A stretch of DNA of 21,452 nt from CBCXVS01 sp965178525 (GTDB lineage Bacteria > Tectomicrobia > Entotheonellia > Entotheonellales > Entotheonellaceae), in contig CBCXVS010000114.1 of the NCBI GenBank assembly GCA_965178525.1, forward strand, positions 1 through 21,452, in the 5' to 3' direction. The notes below the pieces were generated by a model. It was not told the DNA's origin. It saw only the letters and a list, made by a program, of their open reading frames with translations, and did not search any database. Shown piece after piece: positions 1-6,755 of this stretch. Within the stretch, counting starts at the first letter, position 1; each line of letters begins with the position of its first letter. Both the position numbers and the translations under genes were made by a program.

Positions 1-46
1 CAGGCAATCGGCGTAACTGCTTCATCAAGAAAGGAGTTGGCTTGAC

Positions 47-262
47 TTAAGGCCATTCGCGGCCATCCACACTCATGTACGGCAGACGGATAGGCGCAAA
101 AACCGGGTTGTTCTTGGTTCCTGCTACCCGTTTGTACTGCCGAATAAAGGTGAGAAAGCCTCGATAGGCGGCGGGGGTGACCTCAACCGCGGCCTGGCAG
201 GCCCGCTCGGCTTGTTCGGTGGCGTCTTGGACGGCGTCTTCGGGATTAACATATTGGCTCAT
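47..262 (-). CDS. Small hypothetical protein, 71 aa
   Basis: I do not recognise a family. The product is 71 residues, soluble-looking, with an acidic alanine/glutamate-rich N-terminal third (helix likely) and a basic, proline-containing C-terminal half ending in DGREWP. No signal peptide or membrane segment is visible. It is supported as real by a good ribosome binding site (AAGGAG, 7 nt before ATG 262) and a clean TAA stop at 47-49. It is transcribed away from the sigma-like operon, so the two share the 263-498 promoter region. Any link to that operon is inference from position only. Confidence 0.55.
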   Translation of the reverse strand: MSQYVNPEDAVQDATEQAERACQAAVEVTPAAYRGFLTFIRQYKRVAGTKNNPVFAPIRLPYMSVDGREWP

Positions 263-391
263 GGATTGCTCCTTGATGTCGTATGACGAGGCCCATCACG
301 TCGCTTCGGCGGGCCGGCTGTGTCGTTGTGCGATACAATGCCAGGGAGCGTGGTATTTTTGCCGCGTCAGCCCGAGAAAATTTTTTGCTCT

Positions 392-423
392 CATGCCGGC
401 AAAAACCGTTGACATGCCGGCAA
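392..423 (+). promoter_or_regulatory. Paired direct repeat overlapping a -35-like box upstream of the sigma-like operon
   Basis: The 11-mer CATGCCGGCAA occurs twice, at 392-402 and 413-423. The period is 21 bp, close to two helical turns, and each copy contains the palindrome GCCGGC. The second copy overlaps TTGACA (409-414), a perfect -35 consensus. The matching -10 region 17 bp downstream (GTGATG) is poor. This fits a binding site for a dimeric regulator, or an activator or alternative-sigma promoter, controlling the operon that starts at 499. An HTH protein and a sigma-like protein are encoded by that operon, so autoregulation is possible but unproven. The rest of 263-498 holds no gene. 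Confidence 0.5.
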
Positions 424-498
424 TAGTCCATGTGATGATGTCTGCAACAAGCCCTGGCGTTGGTTGGGAAATTCTCGGGGCCAGCAAGGGAGAAACCC

Positions 499-1098
499 AT
501 GCAGCACGATGCCCACATAGCTTTGGCTCAATTGTCTGAGGATGCCTTGCAACGAACGATCTTAGAGCTGGGCCGCTATGCGCTCAGTGTCAGTAAGCGG
601 CTCCGCTGGCGTACGGGGGATGCGGTTGAACTGCCGCGTGGGGAAACCATTGATTCGATCGTCAGCCAGGCGTTTACCAAAGTGCTGACGGGAGAGCGCC
701 GCTGGGGTCCGGGCAAACAACCGGAACTCAAACTCTATTTGATGAATGTGATCGATAGCCTGCTGAATCACCTGGCGGAGCGTAAAGACAACACGGTGCT
801 GACGGCGATGCCCGATGGCGGCAGCGAGCGCGTCGCACAACCGCCGGACAATCCTGAAACGGCGTTGCTACAGAGAGAACAAGCCGCGCAGGAGGCCTGG
901 GCGCTGCAGTGTTTGATCGATGCGTCCCAAGATGATCCACTGCTCCAGCAGATGATTCACACCATGCAGGCCGGACACGGCAAACTTGGCGACATCGCAG
1001 CCGCTTTGAGCATATCCGTAACCGACGTGTACAATGCCATGAAACGGCTCGACCGGAAAATTGAGCGCGTACGCCAACACGCCCAGCAGATGCCGTGA
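499..1098 (+). CDS. Sigma-70-like (ECF-type) protein
   Basis: The 199-residue protein has the layout of a two-domain ECF-like sigma factor. Residues about 18-97 resemble sigma region 2, with ETIDSIVSQAFTKVLTGERRW followed by a helix LKLYLMNVIDSLLNHLAERK. Residues about 120-190 resemble region 4, with a helix-turn-helix GDIAAALSISVTDVYNAMKR and a basic C-terminus. It would bind DNA and possibly core RNA polymerase. The match is by pattern, and residues for -10 or -35 recognition cannot be assigned. ATG 499 is chosen over an upstream GTG at 460 because AAGGGAG lies 7 nt before it. It is the first gene of an operon with the HTH protein (next start 26 nt after this stop) and the peptidase-helicase. 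It could instead be a sigma-like DNA-binding regulator without polymerase function. Confidence 0.6.
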   Translation: MQHDAHIALAQLSEDALQRTILELGRYALSVSKRLRWRTGDAVELPRGETIDSIVSQAFTKVLTGERRWGPGKQPELKLYLMNVIDSLLNHLAERKDNTVLTAMPDGGSERVAQPPDNPETALLQREQAAQEAWALQCLIDASQDDPLLQQMIHTMQAGHGKLGDIAAALSISVTDVYNAMKRLDRKIERVRQHAQQMP

Positions 1099-1124
1099 GC
1101 CGAGCGCAGAAGGGGGACAGGACC

Positions 1125-1667
1125 ATGCAAGAGCGCGAACCCAGCACCGATGCTACTGATCTGCTGCATCGCATCAGCAGATGGAGTAGCGAAGCCGCCT
1201 GGACAACCGGAGAGCTGCAGGAGACGCTGCGCGAGAGCGGGGTCGATCCGGATCGCCTGCTCAGCCGAGTGATGACCGATGTGCAGCCATTCCTGCACGC
1301 CTCAGCGGAACCACCGCGCCCGTTGCTGGTGGCGTTGCGTCAACAGACCCAATTGCCTCCGAGTGCGATTGCGCAAGCCATGGACGTGCCGGTCACCTTT
1401 CTCTCCGTCGTGTCGCGGCACCCCAAAGCCGTTCCCACACGTTGGCGGCAGGAGCTGGCCAGGCGTGCCGAAGGCGCGCTCCAGGTTGCCCCGCAGGTGG
1501 TCATGACCTCGTTCGAGGCGCCATTTCAGGTCGAGATGGCGGCATCGCGAGACACGCCGTATACAGCGGATACGGTGCAGAATTATGAGGATATTCTCGA
1601 ACGCGCCGGACTGAGTCCGGAAGCGCACCAATTTTGGCAAGCTCTGGCGCTGGATGAGACCGTATGA
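1125..1667 (+). CDS. HTH (XRE-like) protein, candidate partner of the ImmA/IrrE domain
   Basis: The 180-residue product carries a helix-turn-helix at about residues 67-120 (LLVALRQQTQLPPSAIAQAM, then DVPVTFLSVVSRHP and a basic helix RWRQELARRA). This is typical of XRE-type regulators paired with ImmA/IrrE peptidases. The N-terminal 60 and C-terminal 60 residues are unassigned; the end (YEDILERAGLSPEAHQFWQAL) looks like a short helical tail. ATG 1125 is preferred because AGGGGG (1111-1116) sits 8 nt upstream. A GTG at 1095 overlapping the previous stop lacks such a site. The TGA stop (1665-1667) overlaps the next ATG (1664), so translation of this protein and the peptidase-helicase is coupled. 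In ICEBs1, ImmA cleaves the HTH repressor ImmR; by analogy this protein may be the substrate (inference). Confidence 0.6.
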   Translation: MQEREPSTDATDLLHRISRWSSEAAWTTGELQETLRESGVDPDRLLSRVMTDVQPFLHASAEPPRPLLVALRQQTQLPPSAIAQAMDVPVTFLSVVSRHPKAVPTRWRQELARRAEGALQVAPQVVMTSFEAPFQVEMAASRDTPYTADTVQNYEDILERAGLSPEAHQFWQALALDETV

Positions 1668-2710
1668 CGTCACTCACATATGCACGACAACGCGCGTGGG
1701 AATGCCGGGAGGCGCTGGGGGCGTCTCCGGCAGGGTTGATCGAGCGCGTCACGCACTATCTGTCGGACACTCATAACATCGAATTGCACCCGGCCAACCC
1801 AGCGTTTCTGCAGGGCGGCCGGGCCGAGGTGTCACCGGCAGAAGGCTGTCTCTTCTACGACGAGCGTCTGGACGACAACGCCGCTGACAAACTCGCCGTG
1901 GTCCTGCATGAAGTGGGGCACTTAGAGCTGCATGCACGGCTTCAACGCTGCTGCGCGGCGCCGGACCCGGTGTACGGCTCCATGTATCTCAATGAAGGGG
2001 CGCCCGCCTTAGCCCGGTATAATCGCCGGGCTCGCGAGGAAGCGGAAGCCAATGCCTTTGCGACGGAGTTTCTCTGCCCCAGCCCGGACATCTTGCAGCA
2101 ATGGCAGCGCCATCCGCACGACAATGCCGTCCGAATTGCCCAACGCCTGAACGTCCCCGTGTCGATCGTCCAGGCGCAACTGGCAGAAGCGCTCTACTGG
2201 CTGGCAATAGGAAAGGATGCGCATCGACGCGGCCAGAATCGAGAAGCGGTCGAATGCAATCCGAGTCAGCTCGAAGCCGCCACCTCGACCGGCCGTCCTG
2301 TGCTCGTCCATGCCGGGCCGGGAACGGGCAAAACCGCCACGCTGGTGCGGCGTGTCGCCTATGTTCTTGATGCCTGCGGCGCCGAGCCCGAACAGGTGTT
2401 GGTCTTGACGTTCAGCCATGATGCGGCGGATGAATTACGGGAACGCATAGCCGGACATTGTGGGAAGCAACGGGCAGCGCGTATCGAGGTGAGTACGTTT
2501 CACGGTTTTGGCGTGACCTTTTTGCAGCATCACGGGCAATTTTGGCATGTCGATGCCAATGCTGCCATCCTGGATGAGGCTGGCCAGGAGGACCTGCTGA
2601 TGGCCATTCTTGGCACCGTGCCGGGCGGGAAGATCGTGACCCTTGGTGCGGCATATCGGCTATCTCAAAGACCGGCTCCACACCCCCGAGGATTTTGCCG
2701 CCGCCCTTGA
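1664..2710 (+). CDS. ImmA/IrrE metallopeptidase fused to UvrD-type helicase, N-terminal part before frameshift
   Basis: This frame encodes the first part of a large fusion. Residues 1-140 are an ImmA/IrrE peptidase: zinc motif HEVGH at 82-86 and the downstream glutamate in EAEANAFATEF (E128), followed by LCPSP. All expected catalytic and metal residues are present. From about residue 198 an SF1A helicase begins: a Q-motif glutamine (Q202), Walker A GPGTGKT (218-224), motif Ia (VLTFSHDAADELRERI) and motif Ib (STFHGFG). Helicase homology leaves this frame at about nucleotide 2640-2660; the last 18 or so residues (AAYRLSQRPAP...) are out of frame. The rest of the helicase continues in the frame of 2643-4922, a +1 shift. 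ATG 1664 overlaps the HTH gene's stop. A zinc protease sensing or cleaving the upstream HTH protein, directly coupled to a helicase, is the inferred role. Confidence 0.75.
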   Translation: MTSLTYARQRAWECREALGASPAGLIERVTHYLSDTHNIELHPANPAFLQGGRAEVSPAEGCLFYDERLDDNAADKLAVVLHEVGHLELHARLQRCCAAPDPVYGSMYLNEGAPALARYNRRAREEAEANAFATEFLCPSPDILQQWQRHPHDNAVRIAQRLNVPVSIVQAQLAEALYWLAIGKDAHRRGQNREAVECNPSQLEAATSTGRPVLVHAGPGTGKTATLVRRVAYVLDACGAEPEQVLVLTFSHDAADELRERIAGHCGKQRAARIEVSTFHGFGVTFLQHHGQFWHVDANAAILDEAGQEDLLMAILGTVPGGKIVTLGAAYRLSQRPAPHPRGFCRRP

Positions 2711-4922
2711 CACGTGGCATCCGTCCCCGCAGGAGCAGCCGCGGTACGAGGCCGCCGGCGATTTGCTGCACGTGTTTCGCGCCTATGAAGCCGCGAAGAC
2801 GGCGCAACAGCGGGTCGACTTCGCGGATTTAATCGCTCTGCCCATCCGGATTCTCGATGCGCATACGACCTTACGCCAGGCCTATCGGGACAAATACCGC
2901 TGGGTGCTGGTAGACGAATACCAAGACGTCAGCCGTGCGGTGGCGTCGTTGCTCCGCCACCTCTGCGGTCCCGAGAATCCGCCGTGGGTCGTGGGGGATA
3001 CACGTCAACCCATTTACCGCTTCCGCGGCGCGGCACCTGAGAATGTAGAACAGTTCACCCAGGATTTTCCTGGCGCCGAAGTGGTGCAGCTGGATACGAA
3101 CTACCGGTCCTGTGCCGAGATCATCCGTGCGGCAAACGAGTTGGCAACGCTAGTGGCGGCGCCCGAGCAAGCGCCCAATCCCCCGATTACACACTGGAAA
3201 CGCGGGGCGCCATGGACCGCCCTGCAGCAGCCGGCCGTTGCCGTGGCACGTGCGGATTCGGATCAGGCCGAACACACGGGAATTGCGGAGCAGATTGCGG
3301 CCTGGCTGGGTATGGGCGTGCCGGCGCGGGATATGGCGGTTCTGGCGCGGCGCAATGTTGACGTGCGAGAGATCGCACTCGCGCTTGGACAGCGCGGCAT
3401 ACACGTGCTGACATCCGGACTGCTGACGCCCGAGGGCGCCGCCGGTGATCTGGCTGCCATCGCCACTCTGCCGGATCACCCCCGGGCATCACTTCCACGG
3501 CTGGCCTGTGCCTTGGGGCGCGGGCGTTTTCCCGTACCGGTGATTAACGCGGTGATCCGGCGTGCGTTGGAGACGCTCGATAGCAGGGGGACATTCGCCG
3601 TTGATGGCTATGACGGACGCGGCAAGGCGCTGGCCGCCGCGATGCGCCGGGTCAGCGATAGCTTGCACGCCGAGCGCTTCCGTGGCGATGCCTTTACGCT
3701 GACGTGTACATTGCTATTTGATGGCAGCGATTATCTGCGCCGTCTACTCGAACAGACGGCGGACGCGGCGTCGGCGTTGGCGCTCAATGAGATCGTCACA
3801 TCCTTGTCGCAAGCTGCGGGGTATCGCTTTCTCCATCCGGATGCCGAACCCAGCCAGGCTCGGAAGGGATTCGCCCAGCATTTCCGGGACGCATTATGCA
3901 CCAGTACACCGTCCCTCATGCCCCCCCCACCCGCGGTCAATGCGGTGCGTGTCATGACCTGCCATGCCGCCAAAGGGCTGGAATTCCCATGCGTCATCGT
4001 CGCGGGGCAGACCCTGGCCCAAGCGCCGAGAGACTATGCATGGCTGCCACCGGCCATGACACCATCGGGGCAAGATGATCTGGCACAGGCTGACGCTCTC
4101 TTCTTCGTTGGCCTCACCCGCGCGCAACGGGCACTGGTGGTCACCTATGCCACCAGTGCAAGCGGCACGGCGTCCGCCAGAACGCGTGAGGTCACGCCGC
4201 TGCTGCACCGTTGGCAGACGGTCTGTGCCGTGCCCACACGCGATATGCTATCGCAGCCGCCGGCGCGGCAACCGCTCACCATGCCGGCCATATGGGGCGG
4301 CGCTCCGCACAGCGGGCTGTCAACGCGGGCGCTCGACCCGCGTACGTGCCGTATTCGCACCTATCTGGAGCATTACCTTGGCCTGCGCTTTCCGCGCCAT
4401 GTCCGCCCGCTTTATCCCGTCTTTTTTGCCGTAGTCCGCCGCGTCATGGGGCGTATCGTGCACCAGGCGCATGCCAAGGGAGAAGCCATCAGCAGCGCCG
4501 AAGCCCATGACATGCTGTTACAGGAATGGCCTGTCAGTGATGTGGCAGAGCACCCCCATCAGGCGCTCTATACGAACCGAGCTCGGGCCTATATCGAGCA
4601 GTTCGCTCGGGCCTATCAGCCTTATCCGAAGGCGCAGACTCATCTCGATCCGACCCGCAACCATGAGGACATGGGCCTGGCCCTACGCTACGATCTCGTG
4701 GCGCATTATCACGCGGATGACGGTACAACCGTGGCCTTAACGTGGCGTCCGGAATCGCTGCAAGAGAAATCCCGTGCGCACGGTTTACTCTGGAGTGGGC
4801 TCAAAGCCGCCCACCGCGCGGCCTTCGTGCTCCTCAAGGAAGACGCGCCTGATCTGCAGCCTTATGTATTTTCTGCCGAAGATGGCTTGGTCTATCCGTA
4901 CCTGTGGCCCAATCGTGCCTAG
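2643..4922 (+). CDS. UvrD-type SF1A helicase with RecB/AddB-like nuclease-fold domain, continuation after frameshift
   Basis: This frame completes the helicase begun at 1664. Visible motifs are II (VDEYQD, near nt 2910-2927), III (VVGDTRQPIYRFRGA), IV (LDTNYRS), V (VMTCHAAKGLEFPCVIVAG) and VI (FFVGLTRAQRALVV), so a functional ATPase/translocase core is plausible. The last ~250 residues resemble the PD-(D/E)xK domain of RecB/AddB. A start motif with Cys (TCRIRTYLEHYLGLRF) is followed by the helix histidine GRIVHQAH and the first acidic residue in YDLVAHY. The expected D-x-K strand reads ALTWRPE, so the catalytic Asp and Lys appear lost and nuclease activity is doubtful. The apparent TTG start at 2643 only marks re-entry after an out-of-frame TGA (2637-2639). 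The frame ends at TAG 4920-4922, yet homology continues in frame beyond it. Confidence 0.75.
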   Translation: MVRHIGYLKDRLHTPEDFAAALDTWHPSPQEQPRYEAAGDLLHVFRAYEAAKTAQQRVDFADLIALPIRILDAHTTLRQAYRDKYRWVLVDEYQDVSRAVASLLRHLCGPENPPWVVGDTRQPIYRFRGAAPENVEQFTQDFPGAEVVQLDTNYRSCAEIIRAANELATLVAAPEQAPNPPITHWKRGAPWTALQQPAVAVARADSDQAEHTGIAEQIAAWLGMGVPARDMAVLARRNVDVREIALALGQRGIHVLTSGLLTPEGAAGDLAAIATLPDHPRASLPRLACALGRGRFPVPVINAVIRRALETLDSRGTFAVDGYDGRGKALAAAMRRVSDSLHAERFRGDAFTLTCTLLFDGSDYLRRLLEQTADAASALALNEIVTSLSQAAGYRFLHPDAEPSQARKGFAQHFRDALCTSTPSLMPPPPAVNAVRVMTCHAAKGLEFPCVIVAGQTLAQAPRDYAWLPPAMTPSGQDDLAQADALFFVGLTRAQRALVVTYATSASGTASARTREVTPLLHRWQTVCAVPTRDMLSQPPARQPLTMPAIWGGAPHSGLSTRALDPRTCRIRTYLEHYLGLRFPRHVRPLYPVFFAVVRRVMGRIVHQAHAKGEAISSAEAHDMLLQEWPVSDVAEHPHQALYTNRARAYIEQFARAYQPYPKAQTHLDPTRNHEDMGLALRYDLVAHYHADDGTTVALTWRPESLQEKSRAHGLLWSGLKAAHRAAFVLLKEDAPDLQPYVFSAEDGLVYPYLWPNRA

Positions 4923-5096
4923 GTGATCGAGCAGGAAGCGGCGCGCCTGGCGCGGCAACGTCATGCGCTCGGTCAGCATATGTTCGAAACGACGATAAGC
5001 GATTGGAACTGTGCTCAGTGCCCGGTGCGGGTGGTATGCCCGTATTGGATGGGAGCGCTCGAATGCGGAATGCGGAATGCGGAATGCGGAATGTCA
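4923..5096 (+). pseudogene. In-frame C-terminal tail of the helicase-nuclease beyond TAG, with Cys cluster
   Basis: Directly after the TAG, in the same frame, the sequence encodes a plausible continuation: VIEQEAARLARQRHALGQHM, then WNCAQCPVRVVCPYW. The C-x2-C-x5-C spacing is that of the C-terminal iron-sulfur cluster of AddB/Cas4-type nucleases, where a fourth Cys lies before the nuclease core (a candidate is the Cys in DPRTCRIRTY). This is strong evidence that the TAG is a recent nonsense mutation, a readthrough stop or a consensus error rather than the natural end. After CPYW the frame runs into GAATGCG heptamer repeats, giving a low-complexity NAECGMRNAECG peptide up to a stop at 5165, so the original 3' end may also have been altered. 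The end coordinate given here is approximate. Confidence 0.6.
5061..5093 (+). repeat. GAATGCG tandem heptamer, about 4.7 copies
   Basis: GAATGCG is repeated exactly four times (5061-5088) followed by GAATG. Such heptamers are common short tandem repeats in bacterial intergenic DNA and encode the spurious NAECG peptide when translated. It lies at the 3' edge of the helicase-nuclease gene, just before a hairpin, and marks a boundary between the left module and the SDR pseudogene. Confidence 0.9.
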
Positions 5097-5133
5097 CAAT
5101 CAAGTCATCATCCGTGTTCCGAATCAACTCTCC

Positions 5134-5164
5134 CCCTCTCCCGGATTGGAGAGAGGGTGTTTTA
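5134..5164 (+). terminator. Hairpin with T-rich tail after the helicase operon
   Basis: CCCTCTC (5134-5140) pairs with GAGAGGG (5151-5157) around a 10-nt loop, followed by TGTTTTAG. This fits a weak intrinsic terminator for the forward operon. The CCCTCTCC...GGAGAGGG palindrome is also the type dispersed as REP-like sequences in many genomes, so it may be a repeat acting as a terminator. The SDR pseudogene converges on it from the right (its stop is at 5172). Confidence 0.5.
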
Positions 5165-5171
5165 GACAAAA

Positions 5172-5911
5172 CTACGGGAAGTCCGCCGTCTCCTTGGCAT
5201 CCCGCAGTATCGTCGGCCTGATGATCAGCTCGGTAATGGTGGATCGTTTGGGCAGGCTGGCGATCATCGTCAACGCTTCGACACACTCGTCAACGCCGAT
5301 CATCGTCGTGCGATCATCTGACGTCGGCGGTATCGGTCGATTGTCCATAATCGGCGTGTCCACTTCCCCAGGGATCAGGACGCTGGCCCGCACGCCGGTG
5401 TTGTGCAGCTCGAAGTTGAGGAACTTGGTGAAGTGAATGACGCCGGCCTTGACGGTGCTGTAAACCATGCCGCCGAGGTAACTTGTGTTGACACCGGCCA
5501 GCGACGCGACATTGAGGATTAAGCCATCGCCGGCAGCGCCGCCTGGGTGCAATACATCATCCCGACGAGGTTGGAATCGATGACACCGCGAATTTCCTCC
5601 GGCGGTGTCGTGAGGATTCAACGGTGGCGCGAACTATGGCCGGCGTTGTTGACCAGCACGTCGATGCGTCCGAACGCGTCGAGCGTTTGCTGCGTCATCT
5701 GGCGCACGCCGTCGTAATCGGCCACGTCGAGGCCGAAGGCGAGCGCCTCGCCGCCATGGGCTTTAATCTCGTCGCGGACGGCCTTCACCTTCGAGGCGGT
5801 TCGACCTACGAGCGCAATTTTTGCTCCCTGCTCGGCCATCAGCAGCGCTGCGCCGCGGCCGATGCCGCTCCCCCCTCCCGTGATGATGCACACTTTGCCT
5901 CGTAAGCTCAT
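5172..5911 (-). pseudogene. Short-chain dehydrogenase/reductase (SDR), broken
   Basis: An NAD(P)-dependent oxidoreductase of the classical SDR type, in pieces. The N-terminal piece from ATG 5911 (AAAGGA site upstream) has the cofactor motif TGGGSGIG and the structural NNAG. A TGA at 5618-5620 follows, and the same frame then continues sensibly (TTPPEEIRGVIDSNLVGMMY, CTQAALPAM) to a TAA at 5519-5521. The C-terminal half is in another frame: GDGLILNVASLAG, then the active-site Tyr and Lys in YSTVK, and a PGEVDTP segment. There are thus one nonsense codon and one frameshift with probable loss of a few codons near 5525-5535. Both lesions fall between cofactor and catalytic motifs, so no functional enzyme is expected unless these are sequence errors. 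Substrate unknown. Confidence 0.85.
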
Positions 5912-6294
5912 GGCGTGTCCTTTCTATTTCAAGCGTGATCGAGTCATAACCCTGTCAATGGCACATCTATCTTGGCGTTCGTTACATGTGTTGTGGTTGA
6001 TCCAAAAAAGCATCTATCTTGCTTCGGGCAGCTTGGCAGGCAACGGATACGGAGAGGATTGTAAACGCTTTTTTCTCGATGTCCATCTCTGCCCCCATCA
6101 AGACCATGCCGTTTTCCACTTGTGTGCGATTCCCCCTGTGAAAGGGAGGGTGCTTAAGTACCTGGACAGAATCTCCTTTATACATTTCTCCAGGGGAAAA
6201 CTATAAATTTAATCGTGTTTCGGTACTTAAAAAGTTGCGAGAGGGAAGTATGACGGTGTAGCATGCAGCCATGCACACAGCACGGAGGTCTGCC
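5912..6294. other. Intergenic region between SDR pseudogene and cupin operon
   Basis: No convincing gene. It would contain the minus-strand SDR promoter and the plus-strand cupin promoter. The string CATCTATCTTG occurs twice (near 5964 and 6012), and the first copy of the MITE-like repeat occupies 6154-6230. A 67-codon minus-strand ORF here has no recognisable family and runs partly through the repeat, so I do not call it. Confidence 0.6.
6154..6230 (+). repeat. MITE-like repeat, copy 1
   Basis: A 77-bp AT-rich element beginning TTAAGTACCTGGACA and ending TTTCGGTACTTAA, so its outer 9 bp are perfect inverted repeats. The core reads CATTTCTCCAGGGGAAAA then TATAAATTTAAT. It is flanked by TA at each end, as expected for a TA-targeting element. 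It lies about 65 bp upstream of the leader ORF of the cupin operon. It has no coding capacity. Confidence 0.8.
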
Positions 6295-6336
6295 ATGCTC
6301 AAAGACCCCTTAGGCTTCTCGAAAGGAATCCGGTGA
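6295..6336 (+). CDS. 13-residue leader ORF coupled to the cupin gene
   Basis: ATG 6295 is preceded by GGAGG (6284-6288) at 6 nt. It opens a 13-codon reading frame, MLKDPLGFSKGIR, whose TGA overlaps the cupin GTG start (GTGA at 6333-6336). Its ribosome site is stronger than that of the cupin gene. It may be a translational-coupling leader that loads ribosomes on the cupin start. Alternatively it is the true cupin N-terminus separated by a frameshift. There is no run of a single amino acid that would suggest classical attenuation. Confidence 0.45.
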   Translation: MLKDPLGFSKGIR

Positions 6337-6695
6337 AAATTATCCGAATATACACCGATGACGACGGCGAATCGCATTTTGACGAACTCGATGAACCCGG
6401 TGTCGAAAGGCGCGTCAACGCGGATTTTACGCGGGTGATCGACGCGTACGGCCTAGCGTTCAAAGAAGCGGGTCCGTTGGGCGATGAACCGACCCTTGGC
6501 GATTGGCATCCGGCGCCGTGGCGGCAGTATGTCCTGTTTCTCTCCGGCGAAACGGAAATCGAAGTCAGTGATGGCGAAAAGCGCATCATCCGAACTGGCG
6601 ATGTGTTGCTCGTCGAGGATACATTCGGCAAGGGCCATCGCAACCGGCGGTTAAGCCCCTCGCCAGAATTGTGGGCATTCGTCCGCTCCAGTTAA
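6333..6695 (+). CDS. Cupin-domain protein
   Basis: A 120-residue single-domain cupin. The conserved barrel is visible from WHPAPWRQYVLFLSGETEIE, through a glycine-containing turn IIRTGDVLLVEDTFGKGH, to the histidine of KGHRNR, matching the two cupin motifs in weakened form. The acidic N-terminus (KIIRIYTDDDGESHFDELD) is seen in small uncharacterised cupins. It is probably a metal-binding enzyme or ligand-binding protein of the cytoplasm, with unknown substrate. GTG 6333 has GAAAGGA 5 nt upstream and overlaps the leader ORF stop. A VOC gene follows 60 bp downstream in the same direction, so the two probably form an operon. Confidence 0.75.
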   Translation: MKIIRIYTDDDGESHFDELDEPGVERRVNADFTRVIDAYGLAFKEAGPLGDEPTLGDWHPAPWRQYVLFLSGETEIEVSDGEKRIIRTGDVLLVEDTFGKGHRNRRLSPSPELWAFVRSS

Positions 6696-6755
6696 CCATG
6701 TGCGGCTCCTTTGCCACTGTCGTACGACCAACCCCTTTACCAGGAGGCAACCATC

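Noticed and set aside
4920..4922. TAG as a pyrrolysine codon
   Set aside because: Nothing in the protein family or window (no pyl genes, no methylamine methyltransferase) supports it; mutation or consensus error is simpler.
5061..5093. Heptamer array as coding sequence (NAECG peptide)
   Set aside because: Simple tandem repeat translated by chance; a known kind of spurious peptide.
5618..5620. TGA in the SDR as selenocysteine
   Set aside because: SDRs are not selenoproteins, the position is not catalytic, and a second frameshift lies downstream, so decay or error is the better reading.
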